A stretch of 64,000 nt of DNA from Entoloma clypeatum (GCA_963565915.1 OY751486.1:124001-188000); one strand, 5' to 3'. Counted from the first letter of the stretch, positions 31,552-42,749 are shown. The notes: generated from the sequence alone by a model not told the origin. Numbers and translations are program-made.

Positions 31552-33650
31552 ACCTTCTCATGCCATACCGACCCATCCAGTTCCGCGATGATGTATGCTC
31601 CACCTTTATTCCTCGCGACGACCACCATAGGACCAAAGTACCTGGGCTTCATTTTCTTGTCGAGACTATTTTCAACCGCTGTATTGCGGACTAACACTAG
31701 ATCTCTCTCTCTAAAGTCATAATCTTTGATTTTATGCCGGTGCTCTTGCTCATAACGAAGTACCGCCGTCATCTTGGCACGCGTAACCCGCTTATGCATC
31801 TCATCGACGTGCACTTTGTGCTTCGCGAGCGCACGAGCCCTAAATCCGATCAGGTCCGCCGTTGACAGCGGCCCATCTGGAAGTTTCACTAGCCACGTCG
31901 CCTCAACAATATCTAGGGGAAGGATGGGATGCGCCCCTGTACACACGAAATATGGCGAGCATCCCAAACCCTTCCGAATCGTGATCCTATCTGCCCACAT
32001 CATATGGTGGAAGAACCAGAACCACTTGCCGATATCACCGCCTGTGGCCTTAAACAAAGCCTGACGAACGTCCCAATGCGGCCTCTCGATCTGTCCATTT
32101 GCTCTAGAATTATAAGCCGATATCATAATCCCCTTAATTCCATACTTCTGTTCTATCCAGGCCAAAGCTTTCTTGAATGGCCCCGCGTTATCGGTCACAA
32201 TCATTACCATACCGCCCCACCTACATAGTATGTCTTTGAAGAGCCAGTGCCCAACAGTCCGACCCGTTTCTTGCCTTAGCGGCCGCCCTTCCATCCATGT
32301 CAATAGTGCACAGCGGCCGTGAACAATGTATTTACAACCGTTCGACGCCGGCGTCATGTGTAGCATATCGGCATGCAGGACCTGAAACAGACCCGGCGTA
32401 TGGGTTACCGTAGGAGGAATGCGAACCAATGTCTTCTGTCTCAGCTGACATATATGACAAGTCTGGACATATAGGTGAACGTCGCGCTCATATTCTGGCC
32501 ACCAGAATCTTTGCGCAATAAGCTCCTTTGTTGCATAGAAGCCGCGGTGTGCAAGGCTATCATGGGACGCCCTCATCATGTACATGCGATGCCCCTTCTC
32601 GACCACTAGTTTGTGCTTTCCCTCGCTACCTCTTCTATAGAGCCGGCCATCATCAGTGACAAAGAATTGTCTTGCCCGCTGCGCGAACTGTTTATACTGT
32701 CGGTCATTCAGGCCGTTTGGTCTCACAAAAGGGTCCTCGAGCCAAATTTTGATGTCAGGAATGCGGTCATCCTGCAACTTCGCGGTTATCGTGCGATGAT
32801 CCTCATCATAAGGTTCTCGCATCGATTCATCCCATTTCAAAGAGTCGTCAGGCAATGCCGGTTCCCCCACGAATTGCGAGAGCAGTCCAGCCTTACACAC
32901 TCGCCCAAGATATAATCGTTCAATATTCGATCTCTCGCGAGCATCAGCAAGCTCTCCCCGGAAGTCTTCAACCGACGTAGCCCAAAGATAACCACCGCGT
33001 GTGTCTATCTTTGTTTTAAACTCGTCGAACTCTAACGGGTCATTCTTTTCCGCATTAGGGATACCATTTTCCTTATCGGGATATTCATACCGTGGCGGTC
33101 CATCTGGTTCATCCACCCAGTCCTCCTCGATATGGTAGGTTTCATCCCCCGGTTGCGCTTCTTGCCTCGATAGACCATCGGGTGCGAAGGTCTTGCCTGG
33201 CACATGCCTTAGTGTGAAGTGGAACATCAAAATGTAATCAATCCACCGATTTATAGCAGCGTTCGGTCCAAGACCAGGATTATTGAGCATCCCCTTGATA
33301 TACTTCACATCGGTCTCTATAACCAGGTTCCGACAGCCCAAGAGCCAAAACTTCGCCTCCTTCAATGCGTGAAATAAACCATACAATTCTCGCTTTGGTT
33401 GCGAATATCTCGCCTCACGCTCGTTTAGTGTTATCGATGCGAACTTCGCATATGTCCTCTTCTTAGAATCACCCTCCTCCTCTTGACAGATATAGAATCC
33501 AACCGCCCACCACGAGGAGTCTACGCAAAGGACCACCGCACCTCCACCATGATAATCTATTGGCTTGATTGTGGGGGACGCCGCTAAAGCATCCTTTATG
33601 TCTTGCATGGCCTTCTCCTGTTCAGATCCCCAGACAAAGAGTTCACGACT
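31552..33650 (-). pseudogene. Large-element Pol: RNase H and integrase
   Basis: Open from 33608 ([13 protein letters not shown]) to the Ty1 insertion. RNase [59 protein letters not shown]. Integrase: zinc finger [14 protein letters not shown]...CHICQLRQ, core [49 protein letters not shown]; then the C-terminal [16 protein letters not shown]. In frame with the RT reading to its right, separated only by one TGA near 33650. Split at its C-terminus by the Ty1 element, with the tail at 25507-25779. Confidence 0.9.
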
Positions 33651-35054
33651 TCACGTCAACTTGACTAGAGGTTCCGCCTTCTTCGCGAAGTCTCTAATAA
33701 AGTTTCGACAAGTGCCAGCCGTTCCAAGGAACGACCGCACATCATGTATATCTTTGCAAGGTCCCCAGCGGCTTATAACTCCGAACCTATCTGTCTCAGG
33801 TCTCCGTCCTTTGTACGTGCAATGATGGCCAACTACCACTATCTCGCTCGCGCATACTAGCGACTTATACCCAGAGAACGTTCCTCCACTATACCGCATT
33901 CTCTGTAACACTCTATTCACATTCTGTACATGTTCCCATACAAATCGCCTAATGCCTGGATTTTCTTCTATAGTTTCATATCTGCCATCAGGCAACTCGT
34001 ATCGCGTAGATGAGCTGCGAACCGCCACATCGTCGATGTAGGGAATAGTAACATCTGGTATTTCGTCCTGCAATATATGTGTAACATCATCGTGAAAGAT
34101 CGGTACCGAATTTGTCCAACCCATTGGTAAAGTGACCAATCTTTGAGCACCGAATGGCGTCTGAAATGTAGTCAAGTCGCGAGACTGGACCGCTAACTTG
34201 CGCTCGTCATATCCCACATAGAGATCGAACATTCCACCACAAGCATGTCCCGCGAAATGGTTGGCTAATTCCTCTGTTGCCGGGGGAAGGCCCGAATGTG
34301 CTATAGTGACTTGGTTCAACGGTTCTAGACTGTGTACGATACGGAGACTCTTGCCATCCTTTTTCAATACACAGAACCACCGGGATGTGTATGAGGAATT
34401 CGACGGTTCGTACACTCCCGCGGCCATCTTCGTCCTTATTATCTTACACACTTCATCATGTATCCCAGGCGGAATAGGAATATTTCTTAGTACCCACGGA
34501 GTGTGCGGTACCACGGGTATCTGTACCGGAGGAAAGAAATCCTCGCGAAAGCTACCACGCTCCGAATCATCCCATGCAAAAGCCTGATTCTGTTCACTCA
34601 ATAAATGATGTATTAGTTTCATTTCTTTCCAGAGAAAATCATGGTCGTGTATACTGTCCATGTGCTCCATCCTTTCCTGGGTGTAGCGACCCTTGGGCGC
34701 AAACCCCGGTGGTTTTGGGTTCAACTTTGGTAACTCCGCAAGGGGGTCCCCTTTTATCTCGCGAACTATGCGAAATGTCTTGGACAACTCTCCCAATACT
34801 GGTCGCACCTTCTTGTCGACAGGTTTATATTTCTTACCCGCTAGCACTTGTACAATCCCACCATGATATTGGTCTAATATTTCTTGTTCGTCATCGCAAA
34901 GCCATTCTGGATGTTCCCTCGATTTTCCGTCCCAATATGCCCCTAAAAGGACCTGTGCGTTCTCGTCCACGACACTATCTCGCGACGCTTCGAGATACAG
35001 GTCTCTAATTTCGTCTCTCGTAAATTTTCCATTTTCCGCAATGCCATAAGCCAT
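33651..35054 (-). CDS. Large-element reverse transcriptase
   Basis: 467-residue reading with Ty3-type RT: WFCVLKKDGKSLRIVHSLEP, QTPFGAQRLVTLPMGWTNS, catalytic YIDD in VTIPYIDDVAV (about 34035), and SFLGTAGTCRNFIRDFAKK. It ends at a TGA directly followed in the same frame by [17 protein letters not shown]. The stop is probably a CGA to TGA change, so RT and RNase H/integrase were one polyprotein. The start is nominal; the upstream protease reading is in a different frame. Confidence 0.9.
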   Translation of the reverse strand: MAYGIAENGKFTRDEIRDLYLEASRDSVVDENAQVLLGAYWDGKSREHPEWLCDDEQEILDQYHGGIVQVLAGKKYKPVDKKVRPVLGELSKTFRIVREIKGDPLAELPKLNPKPPGFAPKGRYTQERMEHMDSIHDHDFLWKEMKLIHHLLSEQNQAFAWDDSERGSFREDFFPPVQIPVVPHTPWVLRNIPIPPGIHDEVCKIIRTKMAAGVYEPSNSSYTSRWFCVLKKDGKSLRIVHSLEPLNQVTIAHSGLPPATEELANHFAGHACGGMFDLYVGYDERKLAVQSRDLTTFQTPFGAQRLVTLPMGWTNSVPIFHDDVTHILQDEIPDVTIPYIDDVAVRSSSTRYELPDGRYETIEENPGIRRFVWEHVQNVNRVLQRMRYSGGTFSGYKSLVCASEIVVVGHHCTYKGRRPETDRFGVISRWGPCKDIHDVRSFLGTAGTCRNFIRDFAKKAEPLVKLT

Positions 35055-35095
35055 TATATATGGTCTCTCAATATCGCTAGAATCGATGTTTATAA

Positions 35096-36330
35096 TTATC
35101 TCTCCCTGGTGGCCGGATCCTTTCCTCGTTCCGACATCGCGATCGTGATCTTCTGACTAGTATTCGGACACTTGATGGTCAGGAGTTGTCCTCCATCTCT
35201 ATCATTTTGATAATTACTACAAGTTACCGCATCGAAAGGTCGCCCCAAAAGCACTCTATAGGCTGGCTCATTTATAATATGGACCTGCAGATAGACTACA
35301 ATGTGATCAAAACGGAACGGCACATTTCGCGATAGTCCCAGCGACTTTTCAATTTGCTTATTGGCACTTTGCATATGGATGCATATATCTGGATCCCACG
35401 AAAGCCTCATCGCGACGGCTGCAGCCTTCAACATCGAGACGATCTGGGAGCCTCCATCAAGAATACACTGTTCTTCCATCATTCCATTCACCACGGCACT
35501 TACTGTCCGAAGACTCTGCGATTCCTGTGCGACATATACTGGTTTAGGTGCTGTCCCAGGCGGCAAACTCTTGAGATACTGTAAGACGGGGTCCGAGACG
35601 ACCACCGAACCGACAGGTAGGTTGTTTATAGTCTGTTCCATGATCATGAACGACGCCACTGGCAATTCATCTACTTTAACTATATCTTCTAGTTCGTTTG
35701 TTTGGGCAAACTTTTTCCAATATGACAACTGGCTGTTGTCCATTGAATCTAGCAGGTTCAACGCTCGAATGTTCGCAGGTACTCTCTTCCTAGTCAATAG
35801 CTTTCGCAATTCCTCTTGTACTACTTTATCTGCCCTCAATAAATCACCCAATGCAATCGTGATCAGAGTCTCGAGCACTGCCGAGACCGCGACACCCTTC
35901 GATTGTTCTTCGATAGGTGCCTTGCTGCGAAACGCCGGTCCCTTTCGATCAACGTCAGGGATGGTCTCGCGGTCGGGTCTTTTATTTTTACCAAGGGGAA
36001 CGAAAGCGACTTCTGGTACATCACAAAACGGCAAATCAACTGCTGGTCTAGTGACTTCTTCGCGGGTAAACGCTCGGTCACTATCTTTTTGGGTGACAGA
36101 CTTTGTCTTGGCCGATGGCTTCGGCGTTAACTCAGGTTCTGCCTCATCATCATCGCTATCTACTTCCTCGACTTCTTCAATATCTTTTTCTATTTCATTT
36201 TCTGTTTCACTATCTGGGTCTCGGTTTTCTGTCCGTTTCTCCGGCGATTTGGCACGATTCTTTTCAACCCAAGACCTTGCTGGAATCTGCTTCGCCTTCC
36301 TCGAACGTTCTAAAAACCTGATTCCTTCTT
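35096..36330 (-). pseudogene. Large-element protease region of Gag-Pol
   Basis: Minus-strand reading from a charged stretch (SWVEKNRAKSPEKRTENR, then Asp/Glu repeats) through a helical linker to the protease-like region QCILDGGSQIVSMLKAAAVA, VPFRFDHIVVYLQVHI and YRVLLGRPFDAV, ending at TAA 35096. The usual DTG/DSG reads DGG. Related basidiomycete elements often show D-x-G-S-Q-I here, so this may be a family trait rather than damage. One frameshift lies near 35100-35170 before RT and another near 36330. Confidence 0.75.
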
Positions 36331-36486
36331 GGCGTTTCCCGATCGGGTGACTACGAATTGACTGATGTCCTGCATCGCTTTAGTCATCGCGAGGAATGCT
36401 TTCTGCATATCAGGCTTTCCCGAAGTACCCTCAGGCTCATTGATGGGTAACTGTTGCTGGACTGGCATCATTCCTGGCATCGCGAC

Positions 36487-38335
36487 TCAATTCTGCAGTG
36501 CCACATTCTGGGGAACTGGGTTTGATATTCCAGACATAAAAGAATTCTGAACTGGGGTATAGTGTACGGGAACCGCTGGAGCAGTACCGTATGGTTGCGT
36601 ATACATATTGAAATTATTAAATGGCTGCTGAACCGGGTTTAACGGTGGGACTGCCGTACCGGCCTGTTGTTGCGCTATGAGATTGTTCAATGCCACGATC
36701 TGTTGGTCGCGCTTGGCCATCCCTTCTTGCATCAACCGCAGATTCTCGTCTCGCTGATCGCGAGGCTTATTCGTAAACAGAGAGTAGTCTGAATTGTCCT
36801 GTATTTGCCCAAGGTTGAGTAGGCCAGGAGCTTGCTCGTCTTCGAAATATCCTTGATACAATTGCTTATTGGCCGACAATTGCTCTACCCGATCCTTCTG
36901 ACTAATATTACTAGGCTCGCGAGGAATGTAGCCTCCGTCTGGCAAACGGATCCCTTGTGGGGGCTTTAATTTTTCCTTGCGCTAGATGCGTCTGAAGTTC
37001 GGTACACTCTCGAAGGAAATGGTGCGGCTTGTAGCAATAGTGACAACATCCCGGAGGCGCCCCACCACTGGGTGCCGCTCGCGGTTCCTGTTTGTACTGT
37101 TGCTGAGGGCCTGCCTGCATCGCTTGAAGCGTTTTCATAATTCCTTGTGTAGATTTCTCGAAGCCTTCAACTCTATCGGTCAACAATGCCTGACTCTGCG
37201 CCACAGACTCAAGCATTTGCTCAATCTTTACCGCCGATGACGGATTGGACATAGGAATAACGACATTGGAGGGAGCGGCCCGCGACGTATAATTATTGGA
37301 AGCAGTGAAACCGTTATGGTGCCTCGCCATTTTCTCGACAATTTCTATTACGTCACTCAAGTCTACGAGATTATCCTGATGTCTCACCGCAGGTGCCGCG
37401 GCATTATTTGCTGTGGCCGCGGTGTCCACCATGGACAATCTCAACTTGACCGCTTCTGCGAAGTCGTCGTTTAAACAACTCAAGAACCTCCCCACGAGCT
37501 CACGATTGGAGATACAACCATTCGCACCAGTCAGTTTCTTAGCTTCGGCTTTGAAACTACGTTTTAGGGACATAATTTCATCCAGATTTCCTAGTCCCAG
37601 ACGACTGTGCTCCTTGCAGATACTCGATAATCTGGCCAAGGTACCGTCGCGTCCGCTCGCTACCACTGGGTAGTTGTTTATTAACTCTTTCTTATACTCC
37701 TCCCATGTTCCTGTAGCGTAGGAATCGAGGGTTGTCCATTCTTCTTCAGAGACACTATCTGCATAGCCTCCGATTAACTTTTTCTTTTCCACGATATCGG
37801 TTATACCTGCGTGGTCAAAGCAGATTTTGACTTCATCAATAAATCTTAAAAGCTCGGAGGCTTTTTCTTTATCAAATCTCGGCGCTCCTCATTCACTTCG
37901 ACGCAGCATTCTCAAACCATTCCTTGGTGCAGTTGCAGCAACATTCTGTGTATTTGTAGCCATTGTATATGTCGACAATTGACTGTTAAGATTTTGATTT
38001 TGAGTTTGTATTGGTTGCACAATGAATACTGAATGCTCTCGCGATGCTAGTAGCCTTTCCGATTCAAGGTTTTCTAGTGTTCTCTTTTGAGTATGCTTTA
38101 TGGGCTCTTCGAGAGGTCCTACTAGTTCTGCTCCTGCTTTCGATAGACTACGGGTCACGCGCTCGCGAGCCGTTTCAATAGATTGTGAATTTGTTGCTTT
38201 TGAAGATGACGCTTTTAGAGACGTTGTCTTCAGTTTATGACTACTCGCGAGACCTCTTTTATGAACTGGAGGCTTCCACGAGTTTGCTTTAACATGTTTG
38301 CTGCTAGATGCAACAGTAGGTTTGCTTGTAGAGGA
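36487..38335 (-). pseudogene. Large-element Gag, stop and frameshift
   Basis: The N-terminal low-complexity part is readable from about 38335 (KPTVASSSKHVKANSW) and passes one in-frame TGA at 37889 (MLRRSE stop GAPRFDKEK). It continues as the capsid-like domain FIDEVKICFDHAGITDIVEK, DSYATGTWEEYKKELINN and a CCHC knuckle CHYCYKPHHFLREC (about 37035). A one-base shift at the CCCCC run near 36962 then moves reading to IRLPDGGYIPREPSN and a Gln/Asn/Pro-rich tail ending at 36487. The knuckle followed by an LPDG/IPREP motif is a pattern I associate with a basidiomycete Ty3 group. Confidence 0.8.
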
Positions 38336-38427
38336 CAGGGTTATCTCTCAAGCGAGAACTATAACTAATTCCTTGAGAGGAACTGTATCGAGCCGATACT
38401 GAGTAAATTTGTTATTTTAGAACCACC

Positions 38428-38444
38428 CCTCGCGGTGGGCTCCA
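38428..38444 (-). promoter_or_regulatory. tRNA primer-binding site of the large element
   Basis: The plus strand reads CCTCGCGGTGGGCTCCA, which looks like a tRNA 3' end (discriminator T, then CCA). It is separated from the 5' LTR by two bases. The element strand is therefore complementary to a tRNA, as needed to prime minus-strand DNA. Which tRNA is not decided; a U73 discriminator is typical of tRNA-Cys. Confidence 0.8.
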
Positions 38445-38446
38445 GA

Positions 38447-39705
38447 TGAAATGAAGGAAGTGAGTCTGGGGATGAGCGCGAGCGATATCTCTATCACACA
38501 CACAAACACCAAACACAACAACGAAGACCGAACAAGTCTCGCGATGTGTACTTCTCAATCAATATAGTTCGGGGTGATGAGTGGGATCACTCAGGATGCG
38601 ACTCTTCCAAACAACAATTGAATAACTCGTTTAGCAATGGCTCGATAGGTCTCGAACAAGACTTAGAGATAGTTCTCAATAGATAATGAACCGAGGTTTG
38701 TGATTTCCGAACCAACAAGACTTCGCGAACACAACAATGACCAATACGACCGATAGATAACACAATTTGATGATTGACAAGTTCTCGAACACACAAAACA
38801 CAATTGCGACTGACTTCCGATGCAAACCAAACAATCTCGAGGCTTCAATGATACTCGCGAACGACGACAGATGCACAAGACAAATGCTATCAATTCTGGG
38901 GCACAATCTAACCTAACCTATCTACCACGAAACTACGAGATTTTATACATGAGCAGCAATAAATATAGAAAAAGGTTGCATGTGGTATCGATAAATGGTA
39001 TCCAGTCAAGTGACCTTCGCTAGAGTCGTTTCGATGCGCCCATGTGGTAGACAACGCCACAGGTACGCCCCTTTTCCATATTCAAACCTCTGCCACACTG
39101 GAGAGGCCACTATTTCAATATCTTGGTTTTGCGATGTACCCGGGACGATGCCGATTAGTTACCGTGAGGTATCAGCTGCATCAATTAAGGGTCGCCTTGA
39201 TAAGCCACCCATCAGATTCGGTCCCTATCAAAGTTCACCATAAGGTCATGTTGATCGCGACGTATCAAACCCGATCGCGGTCTGTATCATCCGATGTCAT
39301 TTTGATATTCCTGATATGGACGATTTGGACGTGGAGCACGGCGCACGTTGACCAAACCTCTCGCGAGAATGTCTCCGGTCAAGCCCCGATGTATGGTAGA
39401 CAGTGCTAGTGTCATCGATAACTCCAATATAACCCATCTCCTTGTTTCACGCTTCGTCGCGAGAGGCACTCGATAGTCTTTTCTATCTCGCGAGACGATC
39501 CCATAGCTCTCGAGTATCATAGCTAAGCCCATAGTGGTGACCAGTGCTATGTCCTACATTGCCAGGGTCGCTGGTCTCTCTCTCTAACGTCGCCACTAAG
39601 TCCTCAGAATCGGAGCTCATCTAGGACTCTCTATATCCCTTAGAGATAGTGTGAAAGGGTGCAAAACGCGCAGATTTTAGGCCTAGACACATCGCGGCCT
39701 TATCA
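38447..39705 (-). repeat. 5' LTR of the large Ty3 element (1259 bp)
   Basis: Partner of 19985-21243, same length and orientation, nearly identical. Begins TGAAATGAAGG and ends CTTATCA on the plus strand. The flanks of the pair (ggggg before 19985, gcgga after 39705) do not match, so no target duplication is seen. CTCGCGAG-type motifs occur several times, e.g. near 39360 and 39487. Confidence 0.93.
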
Positions 39706-40224
39706 GCGGAGTTACTGTCCAGTTTGGAATGTTGTTCAGAACAGAAAACGTCGATAGAAATTCGTGAATCCAAGGAAAGACTGTATGTCTTTCACTTTAT
39801 GAGGCTCAGGCCACTCTTGAATGGTCTTCACCTTGGTTCCGGACATGTGGAGGCCAGAGGGAGACAGGATGAAACCAAGATATTCAACTGTGTCAACGGA
39901 AAATTCACACTTGTCAGAGCGGACATAGAGTCCGTTCTTTTGGAGACGTCAGAGAACTTGCTTGACATTGTCGGGGTGCTTGGCGGGGCTGTCGGAGTAA
40001 ATGAGAATGTCATTGAGGTAAACCACCACTGTAACGTTGAGGAGGTCACTGAAAATGTCATTCACAAATCGCTGAAAAGCGGCAGGGGCATTGGATAGTC
40101 CAAAAGGCATAACAAGCCATTCAAACGATCCGTAACAAGTGCGGAAAGCGGTTTTCCATTCATCTCCATTGGTGATGCAGACAGGATGGTACACATGCCG
40201 GAGGTCGAGAGTTGTGTAGACGCG

Positions 40225-40522
40225 CTCTCCGACCACATGATCTCCGCCCAATCCGCTTCCATGTCCGAGGGACCTCTGGACCTCTCCCATGTCCCGGAAG
40301 ACTATCACGACTTTGCCAATGTTTTTAGCAAGACAAAAGCAGACACCCTTGCTCCACATCAAGTTAGAAGACGGATCGACTCCTCCTATTGGCCCTATGT
40401 ACTCCATTTCACAATCCGAACTATCTTCCCTGTGAGACTTCATAGATGAACATTTGGCCATTGGTTTCATTGGCCCCTCCTGATCTCCGCACAGTGCTCC
40501 CGTCCTCTTTGTCCAAAAGAAG
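40225..40522 (+). repeat. Inverted duplication, left arm
   Basis: About 298 bp that repeats 40669-40967 in reverse complement with scattered mismatches. It puts the protein [20 protein letters not shown] on the plus strand, whereas the authentic copy is on the minus strand, so this arm is the misplaced one. It interrupts RT between KKDGYPLPL and TLDLRHVYH. Confidence 0.88.
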
Positions 40523-40668
40523 GGCGGAGGGAATGGAGGTCGAGAGTCGCACAGAAGTGTGCTTTTCCGGCAGAGGAAAGGAGGTCGGAGATGAGCGGAA
40601 GTGGGTAACCATCCTTTTTGGTAACTTTGTTCAGGCCCCGATAGTCAACGCACAGGCGGAGGGAACTG

Positions 40669-40967
40669 TCCTTCTTTTGGACAAAGAGGACCGGAGCACT
40701 GTGTGGAGATCAGAAGGGGTGAATAAAACCAATGGCCAAATGTTCATCTATGAAGTCTCGCAGGGAAGATAGTTCGGATTGTGAAATGGAGTACATAGGG
40801 CCAATAGGAGGAGTCGATCCGTCTTTTAACTCGATGCGGAGTGAGGGTGTCTGCTTTTGTCTTGCTAAAAACATCAGCAAAGTTGTGATAGTCTTCCGGG
40901 ACATGGGAGAGGTCCAGAGGTCCCTCGGACATGGAAGCAGATTGGGTGGAGATCGTGTGGTTGGAGA
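40669..40967 (-). repeat. Inverted duplication, right arm
   Basis: The arm in normal element orientation, encoding the linker and RT start. With the left arm and a spacer of about 146 bp it could fold into a long hairpin in DNA or RNA. Confidence 0.88.
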
Positions 40968-41495
40968 GGTGAATTCAGAAAGATTGGGCACCCAGAAGTT
41001 TGCAAGCTCGCACAAATGTGGCTGCATTCATCAGTGCAATGTTTAGAACAACGTCCGGAGTTGCAGCAGGTGTGCCGGAGTTGGAAGTCGGAGTATCGGG
41101 AGAGGGCTGTGGAGGTAGCAGAGCTGACCTGGCAGAAGACGTCAAGGTCGGAGACTCCTTCAAGAGCTGTGGATGGAAAGTAATACTGCCCAATACATAG
41201 GATTGTAGCAGGTGAGCCAGTTGTATCCAAGAACCATAGAACAGGAGGAATCGAGCGGAGTCACATAGGCTGTAATGGCCATATATTCACCAGAGGAAAA
41301 ATATACAGGGAGATCAACCGCCTGAGTAATGACGGAGTTGGACGTTCCATCAAATAATTTAAGTTCAATCAGAGGTATGGAGGTGAAAGGGAGCTTATAG
41401 GATGAAGCATAATGGGAGTCAATAAAACAATGGGTAGAGCCGGAGTCGATAAGGGCAACTACCGGAGGAGAATCGGAGATAAGCGGAGAAGTAAG

Positions 41496-42360
41496 TCAGA
41501 CACAGAGGGAATTGGGGTCGGAAAGAGCGGAAGCGTTGAGTAGAGCGGTAGTACAGATGGGTTCAACACAGTCCTCAGGCCATACAGAGTCCTGTGGACT
41601 GCCCGCTATTTTTTTGTTTCGTCCAGAGTCTTGGGCTTGGGCAGCACATGCCTTAGCCTTAGAGGCGGCGGATGAAGACTTCAGGCAATCTTTCGCAATG
41701 TGTCCTGCTTTCCCACAAAACATCCAGAGGTTGTTGTCAAAATGGCATTTGTGTTCCTCCGGAGTTAGTTTTCCATCTTTTCCAAGTTTGTTGGAGATGT
41801 CAGACTTGGGAGCAAAGGAAGGCTTTGACTATTTGCCCTGGTTCTGTGTCTGCGGTTTGGCTTTGGAGTTTTTATCAGAGTTTGTGGAGGAAGTTTTAGC
41901 TTTGGATTTGTCAGATTTGGATGTGGACTTGTCAGAGCGGGATTTCTCACGCTGACGTTCCCAGTGGCAAGCATTGATAGTCTGTGCTAGCTCCCTAAGT
42001 GCTGGTAATGTGCTTGGCTTTACTTGAGTCCCAAGGACATCTTTGATCTGCTCCGCCAAACCAGAGTAGTATCGGTGATGCAGGGCGGAGCTGTCCCAGT
42101 GTGTTTTGGCAGCAAGGCATGTGAACTTGATATTATACTTGAGAATGTGTTGATTTTCGCACATTTTGAGATTGTCCAGAGAGTCGGCAGCATCCGCAAC
42201 GGGGTCAATGATCCCGAATTCCATGTGGAGTGTGCAGAGGAATGCGGACCAATCTTTGTACCAGTCCAGGGGGTTGTCTGGGTCCGGTTCGATGATGAAA
42301 TGCTCAAAATAATCAAGAGCTGTGCCTCAGAGGAACGAGATGGCAAGAGTGATGGCAGAG
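41496..42360 (-). pseudogene. Third Ty3 element: Gag remnant
   Basis: Reading from about 42350: FLRGTALDYFEHFIIEPDPD, DWYKDWSAFLCTLHMEFGII, HHRYYSGLAEQIKDVLG, a Lys/Ser-rich linker, and a knuckle that reads W-M-F-CGKAGHIAKDC: the first cysteine of CCHC is a tryptophan. Frames change between parts. The N-terminus is missing beyond 42360. Confidence 0.8.
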
Positions 42361-42419
42361 TCAGGTCAGATGTAGGACTGAGACCGGAGCGGTGCAGAGG
42401 AATGACAAAGGGGGGGGAC

Positions 42420-42740
42420 ATGACTTCAATGTATGTGTTGTGCCGCTGTTTGTTGGATAAGGTGTCCCAATTTCAGGAGGTCAGAGGAGATGTCGGAGGT
42501 GCAGAGGTCGGAGGAGAGATCTCAGTGAGGGACATGCTGATGTGGAAGTGATCAGACAATGTTGGAGTTGTGACTTGGACACAGTACCGGGCTTGTCGAA
42601 GGGTAATGATGGAGGAAGAGCAATAGATGATGATGTCGTCGGTGTATTGTACCATGATGAGAATCTCTGGCATGAAACAAGAGTAGAGGAGTGAACTTTG
42701 TTGATATTCAAACTCAGGAACTACAAGTATGGTACGAGCT
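42420..42740 (-). repeat. LTR-like segment of the third Ty3 family
   Basis: Non-coding stretch beside the gag remnant that shares blocks with the solo LTR at 45341-45879: TATGTGTTG(T/C)GCC followed by GATGTCGGAGG, and ATTC(A/G)AACT(C/G)AGGAACTAC at the far end. Borders are degraded. Probably part of the 5' LTR. Confidence 0.5.
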
Positions 42741-42749
42741 TAAATATCA

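Larger units (their letters stand above)
39706..41500 (-). pseudogene. Third Ty3 element: protease and RT remnant
   Basis: Minus-strand pieces: protease VALIDSGSTHCFIDSHY with SMVLGYNWL (41470-41220); linker [20 protein letters not shown] (about 40930); RT start [20 protein letters not shown] (40800) and [15 protein letters not shown] (about 40600); then after an inverted duplication [32 protein letters not shown] and [18 protein letters not shown] (about 40030). The catalytic YxDD reads YLND, so RT would be dead. It ends at the LTR of the large element; RNase H and integrase are absent. Several frame changes. Confidence 0.85.

Noticed and set aside
40446..40772. Plus-strand ORFs in the third Ty3 element as opposite-strand genes
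   Set aside because: They come from the inverted duplication of element sequence, not from a separate gene.
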